Shown in pieces: positions 1-6,723 of a DNA stretch of 12,491 nt. Made by a program: the position numbers and the translations under genes. Every line of letters starts with the position of its first letter. Position 1 is the stretch's first letter. Below the pieces are notes generated by a model, which saw only the letters and a list, made by a program, of their open reading frames with translations, had not been told where the DNA came from and searched no databases. The stretch is from the NCBI GenBank assembly GCA_937895955.1, contig CALAZI010000118.1:1-12491 (forward strand), read 5' to 3'. This DNA is from an uncultured Alphaproteobacteria bacterium (GTDB lineage: Bacteria; Pseudomonadota; Alphaproteobacteria; Caulobacterales; Parvularculaceae).

Positions 1-221
1 ATCAGGAAACCCTGCCGGCGGTTCAGTTCGAACGACCCAGAGGCGGGGCTGAGCGCCATCAGCGCGAGCCCGGCGAAGACGGTCGCCAGCGCTCCCAGAA
101 CAAAGGCGCCGCCCGGCTGGTGGAACGGCGATGGCGCGACAAGCAGCGGGACCAGCATGAACGCCGAGAAGGCGATCAGGAGGCCGCCCAAAACCCGGAA
201 GACAGGCGTCAGCGTCAGCAC
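1..221 (-). CDS. trkH: TrkH-family potassium uptake protein, N-terminal part (gene runs off the window)
   Basis: Only the first 73 codons are present. On the minus strand a frame opens after an in-frame TAG (234-236); GTG at 221-219 is the first good start, with a weak GGA upstream, and the frame stays open to the window edge. The product starts with a hydrophobic helix (about residues 8-29, FRVLGGLLIAFSAFMLVPLL), a short loop, a second helix (about 38-57), then LNRRQGFL (67-73). That layout, with a basic RxGFL segment after two N-terminal helices, is typical of TrkH/KtrB potassium channel subunits, which sit in the inner membrane and work with the NAD-binding TrkA. The gene diverges from rpsF. 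The pore loops and selectivity filter lie outside the window, so the assignment rests on the N-terminus alone; another polytopic membrane protein is possible. Confidence 0.7.
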   Translation of the reverse strand, partial: MLTLTPVFRVLGGLLIAFSAFMLVPLLVAPSPFHQPGGAFVLGALATVFAGLALMALSPASGSFELNRRQGFL

Positions 222-463
222 AGTTCCGGGCGTCTAGACCCGTTTAAGCCGGCTGGGAAGCGGGCTGACGGCCCGCCCGCCGGATCGGCTTGCATCCGAC
301 AGCCCGTTCGGCTAATCCGCGCGCTTCCGAGCGATGGCCGGAGCCGCCGCCAGACAGTGTCAGGCGGTTTGCGGGATGGTCCCGTGAGGCTTCGGGCCGA
401 AGGCGGCCAGCGCATCCAGCTGCGCGAACGGTCCGTCTCCATCGCCAATGCGGAGCTGGCTTG
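222..463. other. Divergent intergenic region between trkH and rpsF
   Basis: No gene is supported here. A plus-strand frame in phase with rpsF is open from 290, but it looks like high-GC read-through with no S6-like sequence. The stretch should hold the trkH promoter and the promoter and leader of the ribosomal protein operon. Visible structures are a 5-bp hairpin CGGGC/GCCCG (261-275), a palindrome CTTCGG-g-CCGAAG (390-402), and a GCGCA/TGCGC hairpin (410-425). Confidence 0.6.
290..318 (+). promoter_or_regulatory. Weak candidate promoter of rpsF-rpsR-rplI
   Basis: TTGCAT (290-295), 17 bases, then TAATCC (313-318). The spacing is right for a housekeeping sigma promoter but both boxes match consensus poorly. 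It was the best pair I found in the gap before rpsF, and it would leave a leader of about 140 bases. Confidence 0.25.
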
Positions 464-919
464 ATGCCTCTTTACGAGCATATCTTCATCGCGCGTCAGG
501 ATATTTCTCCGGCGCAGGTCGAAGGGCTGACTGAAACCCTTCAGAAAATCGTCACCGACAATGGCGGCAAGGTCGCGAAGTCCGAATATTGGGGCCTTCG
601 CTCGCTGCAGTACAAAATCAAGAAAAACCGCAAGGGTCATTACAGCCTTTTCAATATCGACGCCCCGGCGCCGGTGATTGAAGAGCTTGAGCGTCAGGAA
701 AAGATCAATGACGACATCCTGCGCAGCCTGACCATCCGCGTTGAAGAGCTTGACGACACGCCCTCGCCCGTCCTGTCGCGTCGCGACCGCGACGGCAAGG
801 ACCGCGACGGCCGCGACCGCGATGGAAGAGATCGCGACGGCCGTGATCGCGATGGCCGTGACCGCGACAGAGATCGCGACGGCAGGGACCGCGACGGCGA
901 TCGCGGTCGCAGAGGCTGA
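464..919 (+). CDS. rpsF: 30S ribosomal protein S6
   Basis: Small-subunit ribosomal protein S6, which pairs with S18 on the platform of the 30S subunit. The product has 151 residues. Residues 1-100 are the usual S6 ferredoxin-like fold, beginning MPLYEHIFIARQDIS and containing YWGLRSLQYKIKKNRKGHY (42-60). From about residue 106 to 151 the protein is almost only Arg, Asp and Gly in repeats of DRDGR. Tails rich in R, D and G are common on alphaproteobacterial S6, but this one is long and regular. The start is set by GGAG at 452-455, eight bases before ATG, and by homology; the longer open frame upstream is not used. It is followed 14 bases later by rpsR. S6-S18 often represses its own mRNA through a leader motif. 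Confidence 0.97.
   Translation: MPLYEHIFIARQDISPAQVEGLTETLQKIVTDNGGKVAKSEYWGLRSLQYKIKKNRKGHYSLFNIDAPAPVIEELERQEKINDDILRSLTIRVEELDDTPSPVLSRRDRDGKDRDGRDRDGRDRDGRDRDGRDRDRDRDGRDRDGDRGRRG
779..916 (+). repeat. 15-bp tandem repeat coding for DRDGR units in the S6 tail
   Basis: About eight imperfect copies of a 15-bp unit encode DRDG followed by K or R; one unit is shortened to DRDR. The peptide is nearly invariant while the DNA copies differ at synonymous third positions (GAC/GAT, CGC/CGT/AGA/AGG), so the repeat is not a very recent expansion and the amino-acid pattern seems to be under selection. Confidence 0.85.
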
Positions 920-933
920 GAGGAGATTTGAAA

Positions 934-1158
934 ATGGCGAAACCCTTTATGCGCCGCCGCAAGACCTGCCCGTTCTCCGGCGATGGCGCGCCGAAAATCG
1001 ACTATAAAGACCCGAAGCTCCTGCAGCGCTTCGTTTCGGAACGCGGCAAGATCGTTCCCTCCCGCATTTCCGCGGTGTCAGCCAAGAAGCAGCGTGAACT
1101 CGCCCGCGCCATCAAGCGCGCGCGCTTCCTTGCGCTGCTCCCCTATGCGTCGGAGTAA
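934..1158 (+). CDS. rpsR: 30S ribosomal protein S18
   Basis: S18, the partner of S6 on the 30S platform; 74 residues, close to the usual length of 75-85. Family hallmarks are FMRRRKTCPF (5-14), IDYKD (22-26), the RNA-binding core GKIVPSRI and the C-terminal AKKQRELARAIKRARFLALLPY. Only one cysteine is present, so this is the form without the four-cysteine zinc site. AGGAG (921-925) lies eight bases before ATG 934, which favours it over the in-frame TTG at 928. It sits between rpsF (14-base gap) and rplI (5-base gap) and is clearly co-transcribed with both. Confidence 0.97.
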   Translation: MAKPFMRRRKTCPFSGDGAPKIDYKDPKLLQRFVSERGKIVPSRISAVSAKKQRELARAIKRARFLALLPYASE

Positions 1159-1163
1159 GGATC

Positions 1164-1742
1164 ATGGAAGTCATTCTGCTCGAACGTGTTGAAAACCTTG
1201 GCCAAATGGGCGACGTCGTAAAGGTGCGCCCCGGCTTCGCGCGCAATTTCCTGTTGCCGCGCAAAAAGGCGCTGCGCGCCAATGACGAAAACAAGAAAGT
1301 CTTCGAATCGCAGCGCGCAGACCTCGAAGCGCGCAACCTTGAGCGCCGCAAGGATGCTGAAGGCGCGGCGAAAAAACTCGACGGACGTTCTTTCGTCATC
1401 ATCCGGCAGGCGTCGGACGCCGGCCTCCTATACGGATCGGTTTCGACGCGCGACATCGCCGACGCCGCAGAATCGGAAGGCGTCAAGGTTGAGCGCACGC
1501 AAGTCCGGCTCGACAAGCCGCTGAAGACGCTCGGCATTTCAAAAGTTCGCGTCATGCTTCATCCCGAAGTGTCAGCGACGATCGAAATCAACGTCGCGCG
1601 CTCGGCTGATGAAGCCGAACGCCAGGCGCGCGGCGAAAACGTTCTCGCGCGGGCGGCGGAAGAGCCGGTTGAAGAAGCCGCCGTCGCGGAGTTCTTCGAT
1701 GAAGCCGCCGCGCCTGAAGCGAAACAGGAAGAAAGCGAATAG
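1164..1742 (+). CDS. rplI: 50S ribosomal protein L9
   Basis: L9, the dumbbell-shaped large-subunit protein at the base of the L1 stalk, involved in keeping the reading frame. The product has 192 residues against about 150 in E. coli. The N-terminal domain carries the family signature at 13-39 (GQMGDVVKVRPGFARNFLLP and following), a connecting helix rich in charged residues spans about 40-75, and the C-terminal RNA-binding domain spans about 76-146. The last 45 residues are an acidic, alanine-rich tail with many EE pairs, a common extension in alphaproteobacteria. The start is fixed by AAGGA (1157-1161), which overlaps the rpsR stop. The gene is last in the operon and is followed by a strong terminator. 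Confidence 0.97.
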   Translation: MEVILLERVENLGQMGDVVKVRPGFARNFLLPRKKALRANDENKKVFESQRADLEARNLERRKDAEGAAKKLDGRSFVIIRQASDAGLLYGSVSTRDIADAAESEGVKVERTQVRLDKPLKTLGISKVRVMLHPEVSATIEINVARSADEAERQARGENVLARAAEEPVEEAAVAEFFDEAAAPEAKQEESE

Positions 1743-1769
1743 CTTGCTTTTCGCCTGTGGACGAATTGG

Positions 1770-1800
1770 AAAACCGGCCGCTCGACGGCCGGTTTTTTTT
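1770..1800 (+). terminator. Intrinsic terminator after rplI
   Basis: A perfect 11-bp stem, AAAACCGGCCG (1770-1780) with CGGCCGGTTTT (1786-1796), a 5-base loop and an uninterrupted run of eight T (1793-1800). This is the clearest rho-independent terminator in the window. It ends the ribosomal operon and lies only 17 bases before the dnaB start codon. Confidence 0.93.
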
Positions 1801-1801
1801 G

Positions 1802-1816
1802 TGGTTCATGAAACCA
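1802..1816. promoter_or_regulatory. Small inverted repeat directly before the dnaB start
   Basis: TGGTT (1802-1806) and AACCA (1812-1816) form a perfect 5-bp inverted repeat around CATGA, ending one base before the dnaB ATG. There is no Shine-Dalgarno sequence in this interval. It could be an mRNA hairpin affecting initiation or an operator; a chance match is also possible. Confidence 0.35.
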
Positions 1817-1817
1817 A

Positions 1818-3314
1818 ATGGCCGACGGCGCAAATCCATTAAGAACCGAACCAGACGCAACGCCGCAAAAGGGCGGCGACCGCACGCCCGTCAGTCTTGA
1901 ATCCGAGCAGGCCGTTCTCGGCGCCATTCTCTTCGACAACGAGATTTTTTACCGGATCGCCGCCTTTCTGAAGACTGAGCATTTCTTCGATCCGGTCCAT
2001 CAACTGATCTACAACACCTGCGGCGGGCTGATTAATCAGGGCCGCCTCGCCTCGCCGCTGATGGTCGACGCCTCGCTCGCCGCCTCGCCCGGCTATATCG
2101 AAGCGGGCGGACGAAAATATCTCGAGCAACTCGCCGCGAACGTTCCCTCAACCGCCGGCGCGCCGGATTACGCGCGCGTCGTCTTTGACATGTCTGTTCG
2201 GCGCGGTCTCATTTCGGTCGGCTCTGAAATGATCGGCCGCGCGCGCGACGCCTCACTTGAGGACGCACCCGCCGCGCAGCTCGCCGAAGCGGAACAGGCG
2301 CTCTACAAGCTCGCCGAGACCGGCAAATACGGCGGCGGTTTCAAAAGTTTCAGAACGGCGATCGCCGAAGCGATCGATCTCGCCGACGCGGCCGTTCAGC
2401 GCGACGGCGGTCTCGCCGGCGTTTCGACCGGCTTGCGCGATCTCGATCACACGCTTGGCGGCCTTCACCCGTCCGATCTCATCATCCTCGCCGGCCGGCC
2501 GTCGATGGGCAAAACGGCGCTCGCGACGAATATCGGCCTAAACGCCGCCCGCGCCTATCGGGCTGAACGTCAGGCGGACGGCACGATCAAGACGATGGAC
2601 GGCGCCGTCGTCGGTCTTTTCTCGCTTGAAATGGCGGCGGAACAGCTGGCGACGCGCATCATCGCGGAAGTGTCGAACGTGCCGTCGAACGAAATCCGGC
2701 GCGGAGAAATCGACCCGGATCAATTCGAACGCATCTATCACGCCGCGCGCGAGCTGGAATCCTTGCCGCTCTATATCGACGACACCGGCGGCCTTTCCAT
2801 CGCCCAGCTCGCCGCGCGCGCGCGGCGACTGAAACGCCAGCACGGTCTCGGCCTTCTTATCGTCGACTATCTTCAGCTCCTGACGGGCGGGGCGAAGCGC
2901 AATGACGGTCGCGTTCAGGAGATCACCGAAATCTCGATGGGCCTCAAGGCGCTGGCGAAAGAGCTTAACGTGCCCATCATCGCCCTGTCGCAATTGTCGC
3001 GTCAGGTTGAACAGCGTGACGACAAGCGCCCGCAGCTCGCCGATCTCCGCGAATCCGGCTCGATCGAACAGGACGCCGACGTCGTCATGTTCGTCTATCG
3101 CGAGGAATATTATTTGAAGCGAATGGAGCCGCGGGAAGGCACCGAAGAGCATGCGAAATGGTCGTCTGATTGCGACGCGGCGCGCGGCGTCGCTGAGGTC
3201 ATCGTCGGCAAGCAGCGTCATGGACCAATCGGCAAGGTCGAACTCGCCTTCGAAGAAAAGCTGACCAAATTCTCCAATCTGGACCGGCGATACGACGATT
3301 TTTCCAGGCGCTGA
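1818..3314 (+). CDS. dnaB: Replicative DNA helicase DnaB
   Basis: The hexameric 5'-3' helicase of the replication fork, which unwinds DNA using ATP and recruits primase; 498 residues, normal length. The N-terminal domain (about 25-130, from SLESEQAVLGAILFD) is followed by a linker and the RecA-like domain: Walker A GRPSMGKT (226-233), FSLEM (268-272), Walker B LLIVDYLQLL (346-355), SQLSRQVEQR (391-400) and RESGSIEQDAD (411-421). An insert at about 244-265, between the Walker A helix and the next strand, is typical of alphaproteobacterial DnaB. ATG 1818 is the only possible start: an in-frame TGA lies at 1809-1811 and the next Met is residue 82. No good ribosome binding site is visible, and a terminator stands just upstream, so its expression is a puzzle. 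Confidence 0.97.
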   Translation: MADGANPLRTEPDATPQKGGDRTPVSLESEQAVLGAILFDNEIFYRIAAFLKTEHFFDPVHQLIYNTCGGLINQGRLASPLMVDASLAASPGYIEAGGRKYLEQLAANVPSTAGAPDYARVVFDMSVRRGLISVGSEMIGRARDASLEDAPAAQLAEAEQALYKLAETGKYGGGFKSFRTAIAEAIDLADAAVQRDGGLAGVSTGLRDLDHTLGGLHPSDLIILAGRPSMGKTALATNIGLNAARAYRAERQADGTIKTMDGAVVGLFSLEMAAEQLATRIIAEVSNVPSNEIRRGEIDPDQFERIYHAARELESLPLYIDDTGGLSIAQLAARARRLKRQHGLGLLIVDYLQLLTGGAKRNDGRVQEITEISMGLKALAKELNVPIIALSQLSRQVEQRDDKRPQLADLRESGSIEQDADVVMFVYREEYYLKRMEPREGTEEHAKWSSDCDAARGVAEVIVGKQRHGPIGKVELAFEEKLTKFSNLDRRYDDFSRR

Positions 3315-3341
3315 CCCGCGCGCCGCCTTTGCCGCGCCTGC

Positions 3342-3368
3342 AAAACTCCCTAAACCTGCCGGAGTTTT
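3342..3368 (+). terminator. Possible weak terminator or hairpin between dnaB and alr
   Basis: AAAACTCC (3342-3349) pairs perfectly with GGAGTTTT (3361-3368) around an 11-base loop. The stem is only half GC and just four T follow it, so termination would be weak and partial at best. It lies 17 bases before the alr ATG and could instead shape the alr leader. Confidence 0.35.
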
Positions 3369-3385
3369 CAATCACGCTTTCAGCC

Positions 3386-4519
3386 ATGCGCGCGTTCAAT
3401 CCTCTTCTGGAAATCGACCTCGCGGCGCTCTGCCGCAACTATCGCAAGCTCGCCGATGCGACGCCGGAGGCGGAAGCGGCCGGCGTCGTCAAATGCGACG
3501 CTTACGGGCTTGGGGCCGCGGCGGTCGGTCGGGCGCTGATGCGTCAGGAAAAATGCCGCTCCTTCTTCGTCGCCTATTCGGAGGAAGGCGCGCTGCTGCG
3601 CAAGGCGCTCGGGCCGGCGGCGGACATCTATGTCTTTAACGGTCCCTTTGAACCCTATATCGAGGCGTATCGGCGACACCGCCTGATCCCGGTCATCAAC
3701 ACGCTGGACCAGGCGCGGCTTTGGGCGTCTGCGATGCATGACGCGCCTGCCGCGATCCATTTCGACACCGGGATGCGCCGGCTTGGGCTCAGTCCCCGCG
3801 ACGCCGACGCCCTCCCCGGACTTGCCGATCTCAAGATCGCGCTGGTGATGAGCCATCTCGCCTGCGCCTCGGACCCGTCGCATCCGATGAACGCGAGGCA
3901 GCGCGAATTGACCATGAAAATCGCCGCCCGGTTTCCGGACGCTCGGGTCAGCCTGTCGTCTTCAGGCGGCGCGCTGATCGGCGCGCCCAACGACTTCAAC
4001 ATGACGCGGATCGGCGTCGGCCTTTACGGCGTCAACCCTTTCGACGCCGGGGCGACCCCCGTCGAACCCGTCGCGCGCCTGACTGCGCCCGTGATTCAGG
4101 TGCAGGAAATAGACGCCGGCGAAACAGTCGGTTACAGCGCAACCTTCACCGCTGGCCGGAAAAGCGTGTTGGCGACCGTTTCGCTCGGCTATGGCGACGG
4201 CTACCCGCGGGCCGGCTCCAATCGCGCCGCCGCGGTCCTTTGCGGCGTGCGCTGTCCGATCGCCGGCAGGGTTTCGATGGATTTGATCGTTCTGGACGCG
4301 ACAGCGGCGCCGCAACGCCCGCAAATCGGCGATCGGGCTGAATTTTTCGGGCCGGCTCTGCCGATCGACGAAGCGGCGGCCCATTGCGGCACGATCGGCT
4401 ATGAACTCCTCACTGGCGTCGGCGGCCTCGCCCGGCCCCACTCCGCGCTTGGCGTGCGGGTCGAGCGCCGCTACCTCTGGAACGGCGCGCCGGCCGATGC
4501 GACAATCGCCGGCGAATAG
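3386..4519 (+). CDS. alr: Alanine racemase (PLP-dependent)
   Basis: Converts L- to D-alanine with pyridoxal phosphate, supplying D-Ala for peptidoglycan; cytosolic, dimeric. The product has 377 residues, a usual length. The PLP lysine is K36 in VVKCDAYGLG (34-43), at the end of the first strand of the TIM barrel. HFDTGMRRLG (125-134) holds the conserved arginine near the cofactor. The catalytic tyrosine of the second domain is in SLGYGDGYPR (266-275), and GRVSMDLIVLD (294-304) is the conserved beta-domain motif. The residue after the PLP lysine is Cys where many family members have Ala. ATG 3386 fits the family N-terminus (FNPLLEIDLAAL) but has no clear Shine-Dalgarno; a TTG at 3329 would add 19 unlikely residues. 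The gene is followed 12 bases later by the mlaE-like gene. Confidence 0.95.
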   Translation: MRAFNPLLEIDLAALCRNYRKLADATPEAEAAGVVKCDAYGLGAAAVGRALMRQEKCRSFFVAYSEEGALLRKALGPAADIYVFNGPFEPYIEAYRRHRLIPVINTLDQARLWASAMHDAPAAIHFDTGMRRLGLSPRDADALPGLADLKIALVMSHLACASDPSHPMNARQRELTMKIAARFPDARVSLSSSGGALIGAPNDFNMTRIGVGLYGVNPFDAGATPVEPVARLTAPVIQVQEIDAGETVGYSATFTAGRKSVLATVSLGYGDGYPRAGSNRAAAVLCGVRCPIAGRVSMDLIVLDATAAPQRPQIGDRAEFFGPALPIDEAAAHCGTIGYELLTGVGGLARPHSALGVRVERRYLWNGAPADATIAGE

Positions 4520-4531
4520 GGGATCAATGGC

Positions 4532-5305
4532 GTGAATCCGGCAGCGCATATCGGTCGCGCGGCGATCGCGATCTTCGCCGAAATCGGCGCGATGTCGATT
4601 TTCGCGCTCAAGGGCGCATTCGCCTGGGTTTCAGGCCCTTTTTACACGCGCGAATTCTTAAGCGCCGCGATACGGGTCGGATTCAACTCCCTTCCCGTCG
4701 TCGGCCTGACGGCGATCTTCACCGGCGCGGCGCTGGCGCTCAACATCTATGACGGATCGGCGCGCTTTAACGCCGAGACATTCCTGCCGCAAATTCTCGC
4801 CGTCTCAATCGTCCGCGAACTGGGGCCCGGCTTCGCCGCGCTGATGGTCGCCGGCCGATCCTCATCCGGCATGGCGGCCGAGCTTGGCGCGATGCGCGTT
4901 TCAGACCAGATCGACGCCATGTCGACGCTGGCGGTCGACCCGTTCAAATATCTCATCTCGCCGCGCATCCTGGCGACGACGATCATGATGCCCTTCATCG
5001 TTCTCGTCGCCGATCTGATCGGAATCCTCGGCGGCTGGACCGTCGCCGTTTATGCGCTCGATTTTGAAGGCGCGACCTATATCCGAAACATCGACTCGTT
5101 CCTGACCGCAGAAGACGTCACCTCAGGCCTCGTCAAAGCCGGCGTGTTCGGTTTTCTGATTTCGGTCATGGGCTGTTACTACGGCTACAAGAGCCGCGGC
5201 GGCGCGCAAGGGGTCGGCGGGGCGACGCGATCGGCTGTTGTCGCCTCCGCTGTCGCCATTCTGGCGTCGAATTACATTATGACCTCGCTTTTCGTGGATT
5301 TCTGA
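4532..5305 (+). CDS. mlaE: MlaE-type ABC transporter permease
   Basis: Inner-membrane permease of the MlaE family, which moves phospholipids or other lipids between inner and outer membrane together with an ATPase and an MCE protein. The product has 257 residues, the usual size. The conserved core is clear: VGFNSLPVVGLTAIFTGAAL (46-65), then SIVRELGPGFAALMVAGR, the coupling segment AAELGAMRVSDQIDAMSTL with VDPFKYLISPR, and four to five hydrophobic helices to the C-terminus. GTG 4532 is the start: AGGGGA (4518-4523) lies eight bases upstream. A two-codon ATG-GCG-TGA frame (4527-4535) overlaps this GTG and might couple translation to upstream ribosomes. It stands 12 bases after alr and 1 base before its ATPase. 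I saw no substrate-binding partner gene. Confidence 0.92.
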   Translation: MNPAAHIGRAAIAIFAEIGAMSIFALKGAFAWVSGPFYTREFLSAAIRVGFNSLPVVGLTAIFTGAALALNIYDGSARFNAETFLPQILAVSIVRELGPGFAALMVAGRSSSGMAAELGAMRVSDQIDAMSTLAVDPFKYLISPRILATTIMMPFIVLVADLIGILGGWTVAVYALDFEGATYIRNIDSFLTAEDVTSGLVKAGVFGFLISVMGCYYGYKSRGGAQGVGGATRSAVVASAVAILASNYIMTSLFVDF

Positions 5306-5306
5306 C

Positions 5307-6086
5307 ATGAGCGAGACGACGTCGAAAATCTCCGTTCGCGGCCTCAGGAAATCCTTCGGCTCAAAGAACGTTCTCAGCGGCGTCGACTTCGATATCGAAG
5401 AGGGCGAATCGCTTGTCGTCATCGGCGGATCAGGCACCGGCAAGTCGGTTTTGCTCAAATGCATCCTCGGGCTTATCACGCCTGATGCAGGCGAAATCCT
5501 TATAGACGGCGTCGACATCTTGAAGCTGTCTCCGTTTGAGCGTTCGCGAAAGACGCGCCAGATCGGCATGCTGTTTCAGGGCGCCGCGCTCTTCGACAGC
5601 CTGAAAGTCTGGGAAAACATCGCCTTCCGCCTCATCTACGGCGAGGGCAAGGCGAGCGGCCCCTCGCGCGCGATTGCGGTCGATCGGCTCGCCCAGGTCG
5701 GCTTGCCGGCCGAGGTCGCAAACCTCTCGCCGGCCGAATTGTCGGGCGGCATGCAAAAGCGCGTCGCATTGGCGCGCGCCATCGCCGCCGATCCGAAAAT
5801 TCTGTTCTTCGATGAGCCGACGACCGGCCTCGATCCCATAACGGCCGACGTCATCAACCGGCTGATCGTCGATCGCGTCAAAGCGGTCGGCGCAACGGCG
5901 ATTTCGATCACGCATGACATGGTCTCGGCGCGAAAAATCGCCGATGAAATCGCCATGCTGTATCAGGGGCGCATCGTCTGGCGCGGACCGGCGAGCGATA
6001 TTCTCTCCTCCGGCAATCCCTATGTCGACCAGTTCGTCAACGGACGCGCCGAAGGCCCGATCAAGATGGCGCTCAAAAGCGCGTGA
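5307..6086 (+). CDS. mlaF: MlaF-type ABC transporter ATP-binding protein
   Basis: Cytosolic ATPase that should drive the preceding MlaE-type permease; 259 residues. All ABC motifs are intact: Walker A GGSGTGKS (40-47), Q-loop Q91 in MLFQGAALFDSL, signature LSGGMQKR (145-152), Walker B ILFFDEP (165-171) followed by TTGLDP, and the H-loop histidine H203 in SITHDM. The sequence FQGAALFDSLKVWENIAF is characteristic of the MlaF/Mce ATPase group. ATG 5307 lies one base after the mlaE stop, with a weak GGA at 5296-5298, so translation is probably coupled. The C-terminal residues (NPYVDQFVNGRAEGPI) match the family tail. A short GAACC/GGTTC hairpin (6085-6100) follows, without a T run. Confidence 0.93.
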   Translation: MSETTSKISVRGLRKSFGSKNVLSGVDFDIEEGESLVVIGGSGTGKSVLLKCILGLITPDAGEILIDGVDILKLSPFERSRKTRQIGMLFQGAALFDSLKVWENIAFRLIYGEGKASGPSRAIAVDRLAQVGLPAEVANLSPAELSGGMQKRVALARAIAADPKILFFDEPTTGLDPITADVINRLIVDRVKAVGATAISITHDMVSARKIADEIAMLYQGRIVWRGPASDILSSGNPYVDQFVNGRAEGPIKMALKSA

Positions 6087-6168
6087 ACCCTCATCGGTTC
6101 GGCGCGCCAGCGCATCCGTCCGCCGCAGAGGCGTGCAATTCCGCCTTGTGGGCTGAGGGAAAAGCGGT

Positions 6169-6189
6169 TTCGAACGTCAAGAGTTCGAA
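6169..6189. promoter_or_regulatory. Inverted repeat upstream of the NTF2-like gene pair
   Basis: TTCGAAC (6169-6175) and GTTCGAA (6183-6189) are a perfect 7-bp inverted repeat around a 7-base spacer, just before the ribosome binding site AAAGGG (6194-6199). Each arm itself contains the palindrome TTCGAA. It may be an operator or an RNA hairpin in the leader. No promoter of good quality was found in the 121-base gap 6087-6207. Confidence 0.4.
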
Positions 6190-6207
6190 GTTCAAAGGGC
6201 CCGATCA

Positions 6208-6696
6208 ATGAAATCTGTTTTTACGACAGCCGCGGCCTTCGCCGCGCTTTTCGCCGCCGCGCATGCGGAAGAATCCGCGCCGTCTGGAAGTGTCAAAATC
6301 GCAACGGAATATCTCGCCGCCTACAGCACGTTCGACGTCGCGCGTATGGCGCCTTTCTACGCCGACGATGCGGTCTTCACCGACCCGACGTCGCACGGAC
6401 AGGTTCCGGGATTCGAGGAGTTCACCTTTAACGGCAAGGCGGCGATCATCAAGGGGTTGGGCGATTACGCAGCGACATATCAAAGCTTCTCGGTGCGTTA
6501 CGACGTCAAGCGCCGCTATGAGAGCGCGGGCAATGTCGTGTTCGTGGCCGATCTCGCCTATCAAGGCGAAACGAAAAAGGGAGAGGCGTTTTCAGGCGGC
6601 GCGCCGATCGTAACGATTGTCAAAGTGAAAGACGGCAAAGTCGTCCGCCACACCGATTATTTTGATTACCAATCGAACGCCGTGGCGTTCGAATAG
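6208..6696 (+). CDS. Exported NTF2-like (SnoaL/DUF4440-type) protein
   Basis: A 162-residue protein with a Sec-type signal peptide: MK start, hydrophobic alanine/phenylalanine stretch (5-17), and cleavage expected after AHA (18-20). The mature part has the cone-like NTF2 fold pattern: a helical start with YLAAYSTFDVARMAPFYADDAVFTDP (35-60), a variable middle containing FNGKAAIIKGL (74-84), then beta strands NVVFVADLAYQG (109-120) and PIVTIVKVKDGKVVRHTDYFDY (133-154). NTF2-like proteins may be enzymes (isomerases, cyclases), ligand binders or immunity-type proteins, and no reaction can be read here. The start has AAAGGG (6194-6199) eight bases upstream. It is followed 27 bases later by a second, unlike member of the same superfamily. 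A lipoprotein is excluded since no lipobox cysteine is present. Confidence 0.8.
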   Translation: MKSVFTTAAAFAALFAAAHAEESAPSGSVKIATEYLAAYSTFDVARMAPFYADDAVFTDPTSHGQVPGFEEFTFNGKAAIIKGLGDYAATYQSFSVRYDVKRRYESAGNVVFVADLAYQGETKKGEAFSGGAPIVTIVKVKDGKVVRHTDYFDYQSNAVAFE

Positions 6697-6723
6697 GCAA
6701 GTGAACGAGCCTGGAGCGCGCCT

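Noticed and set aside
290..463. N-terminal extension of rpsF in an open upstream frame
   Set aside because: S6 homology begins at Met 464, which has a proper GGAG. The upstream residues are arginine/proline-rich, as expected from random high-GC sequence.
705..962. Arg/His/Gly-rich frames in other phases across the S6 tail
   Set aside because: They arise because the 15-bp repeat stays open in several frames on both strands.
2538..3371. 277-codon minus-strand frame
   Set aside because: Shadow of dnaB, which has every helicase motif on the other strand.
6085..6100. GAACC/GGTTC hairpin after mlaF as a terminator
   Set aside because: Only five base pairs and no T run, so termination is unlikely.
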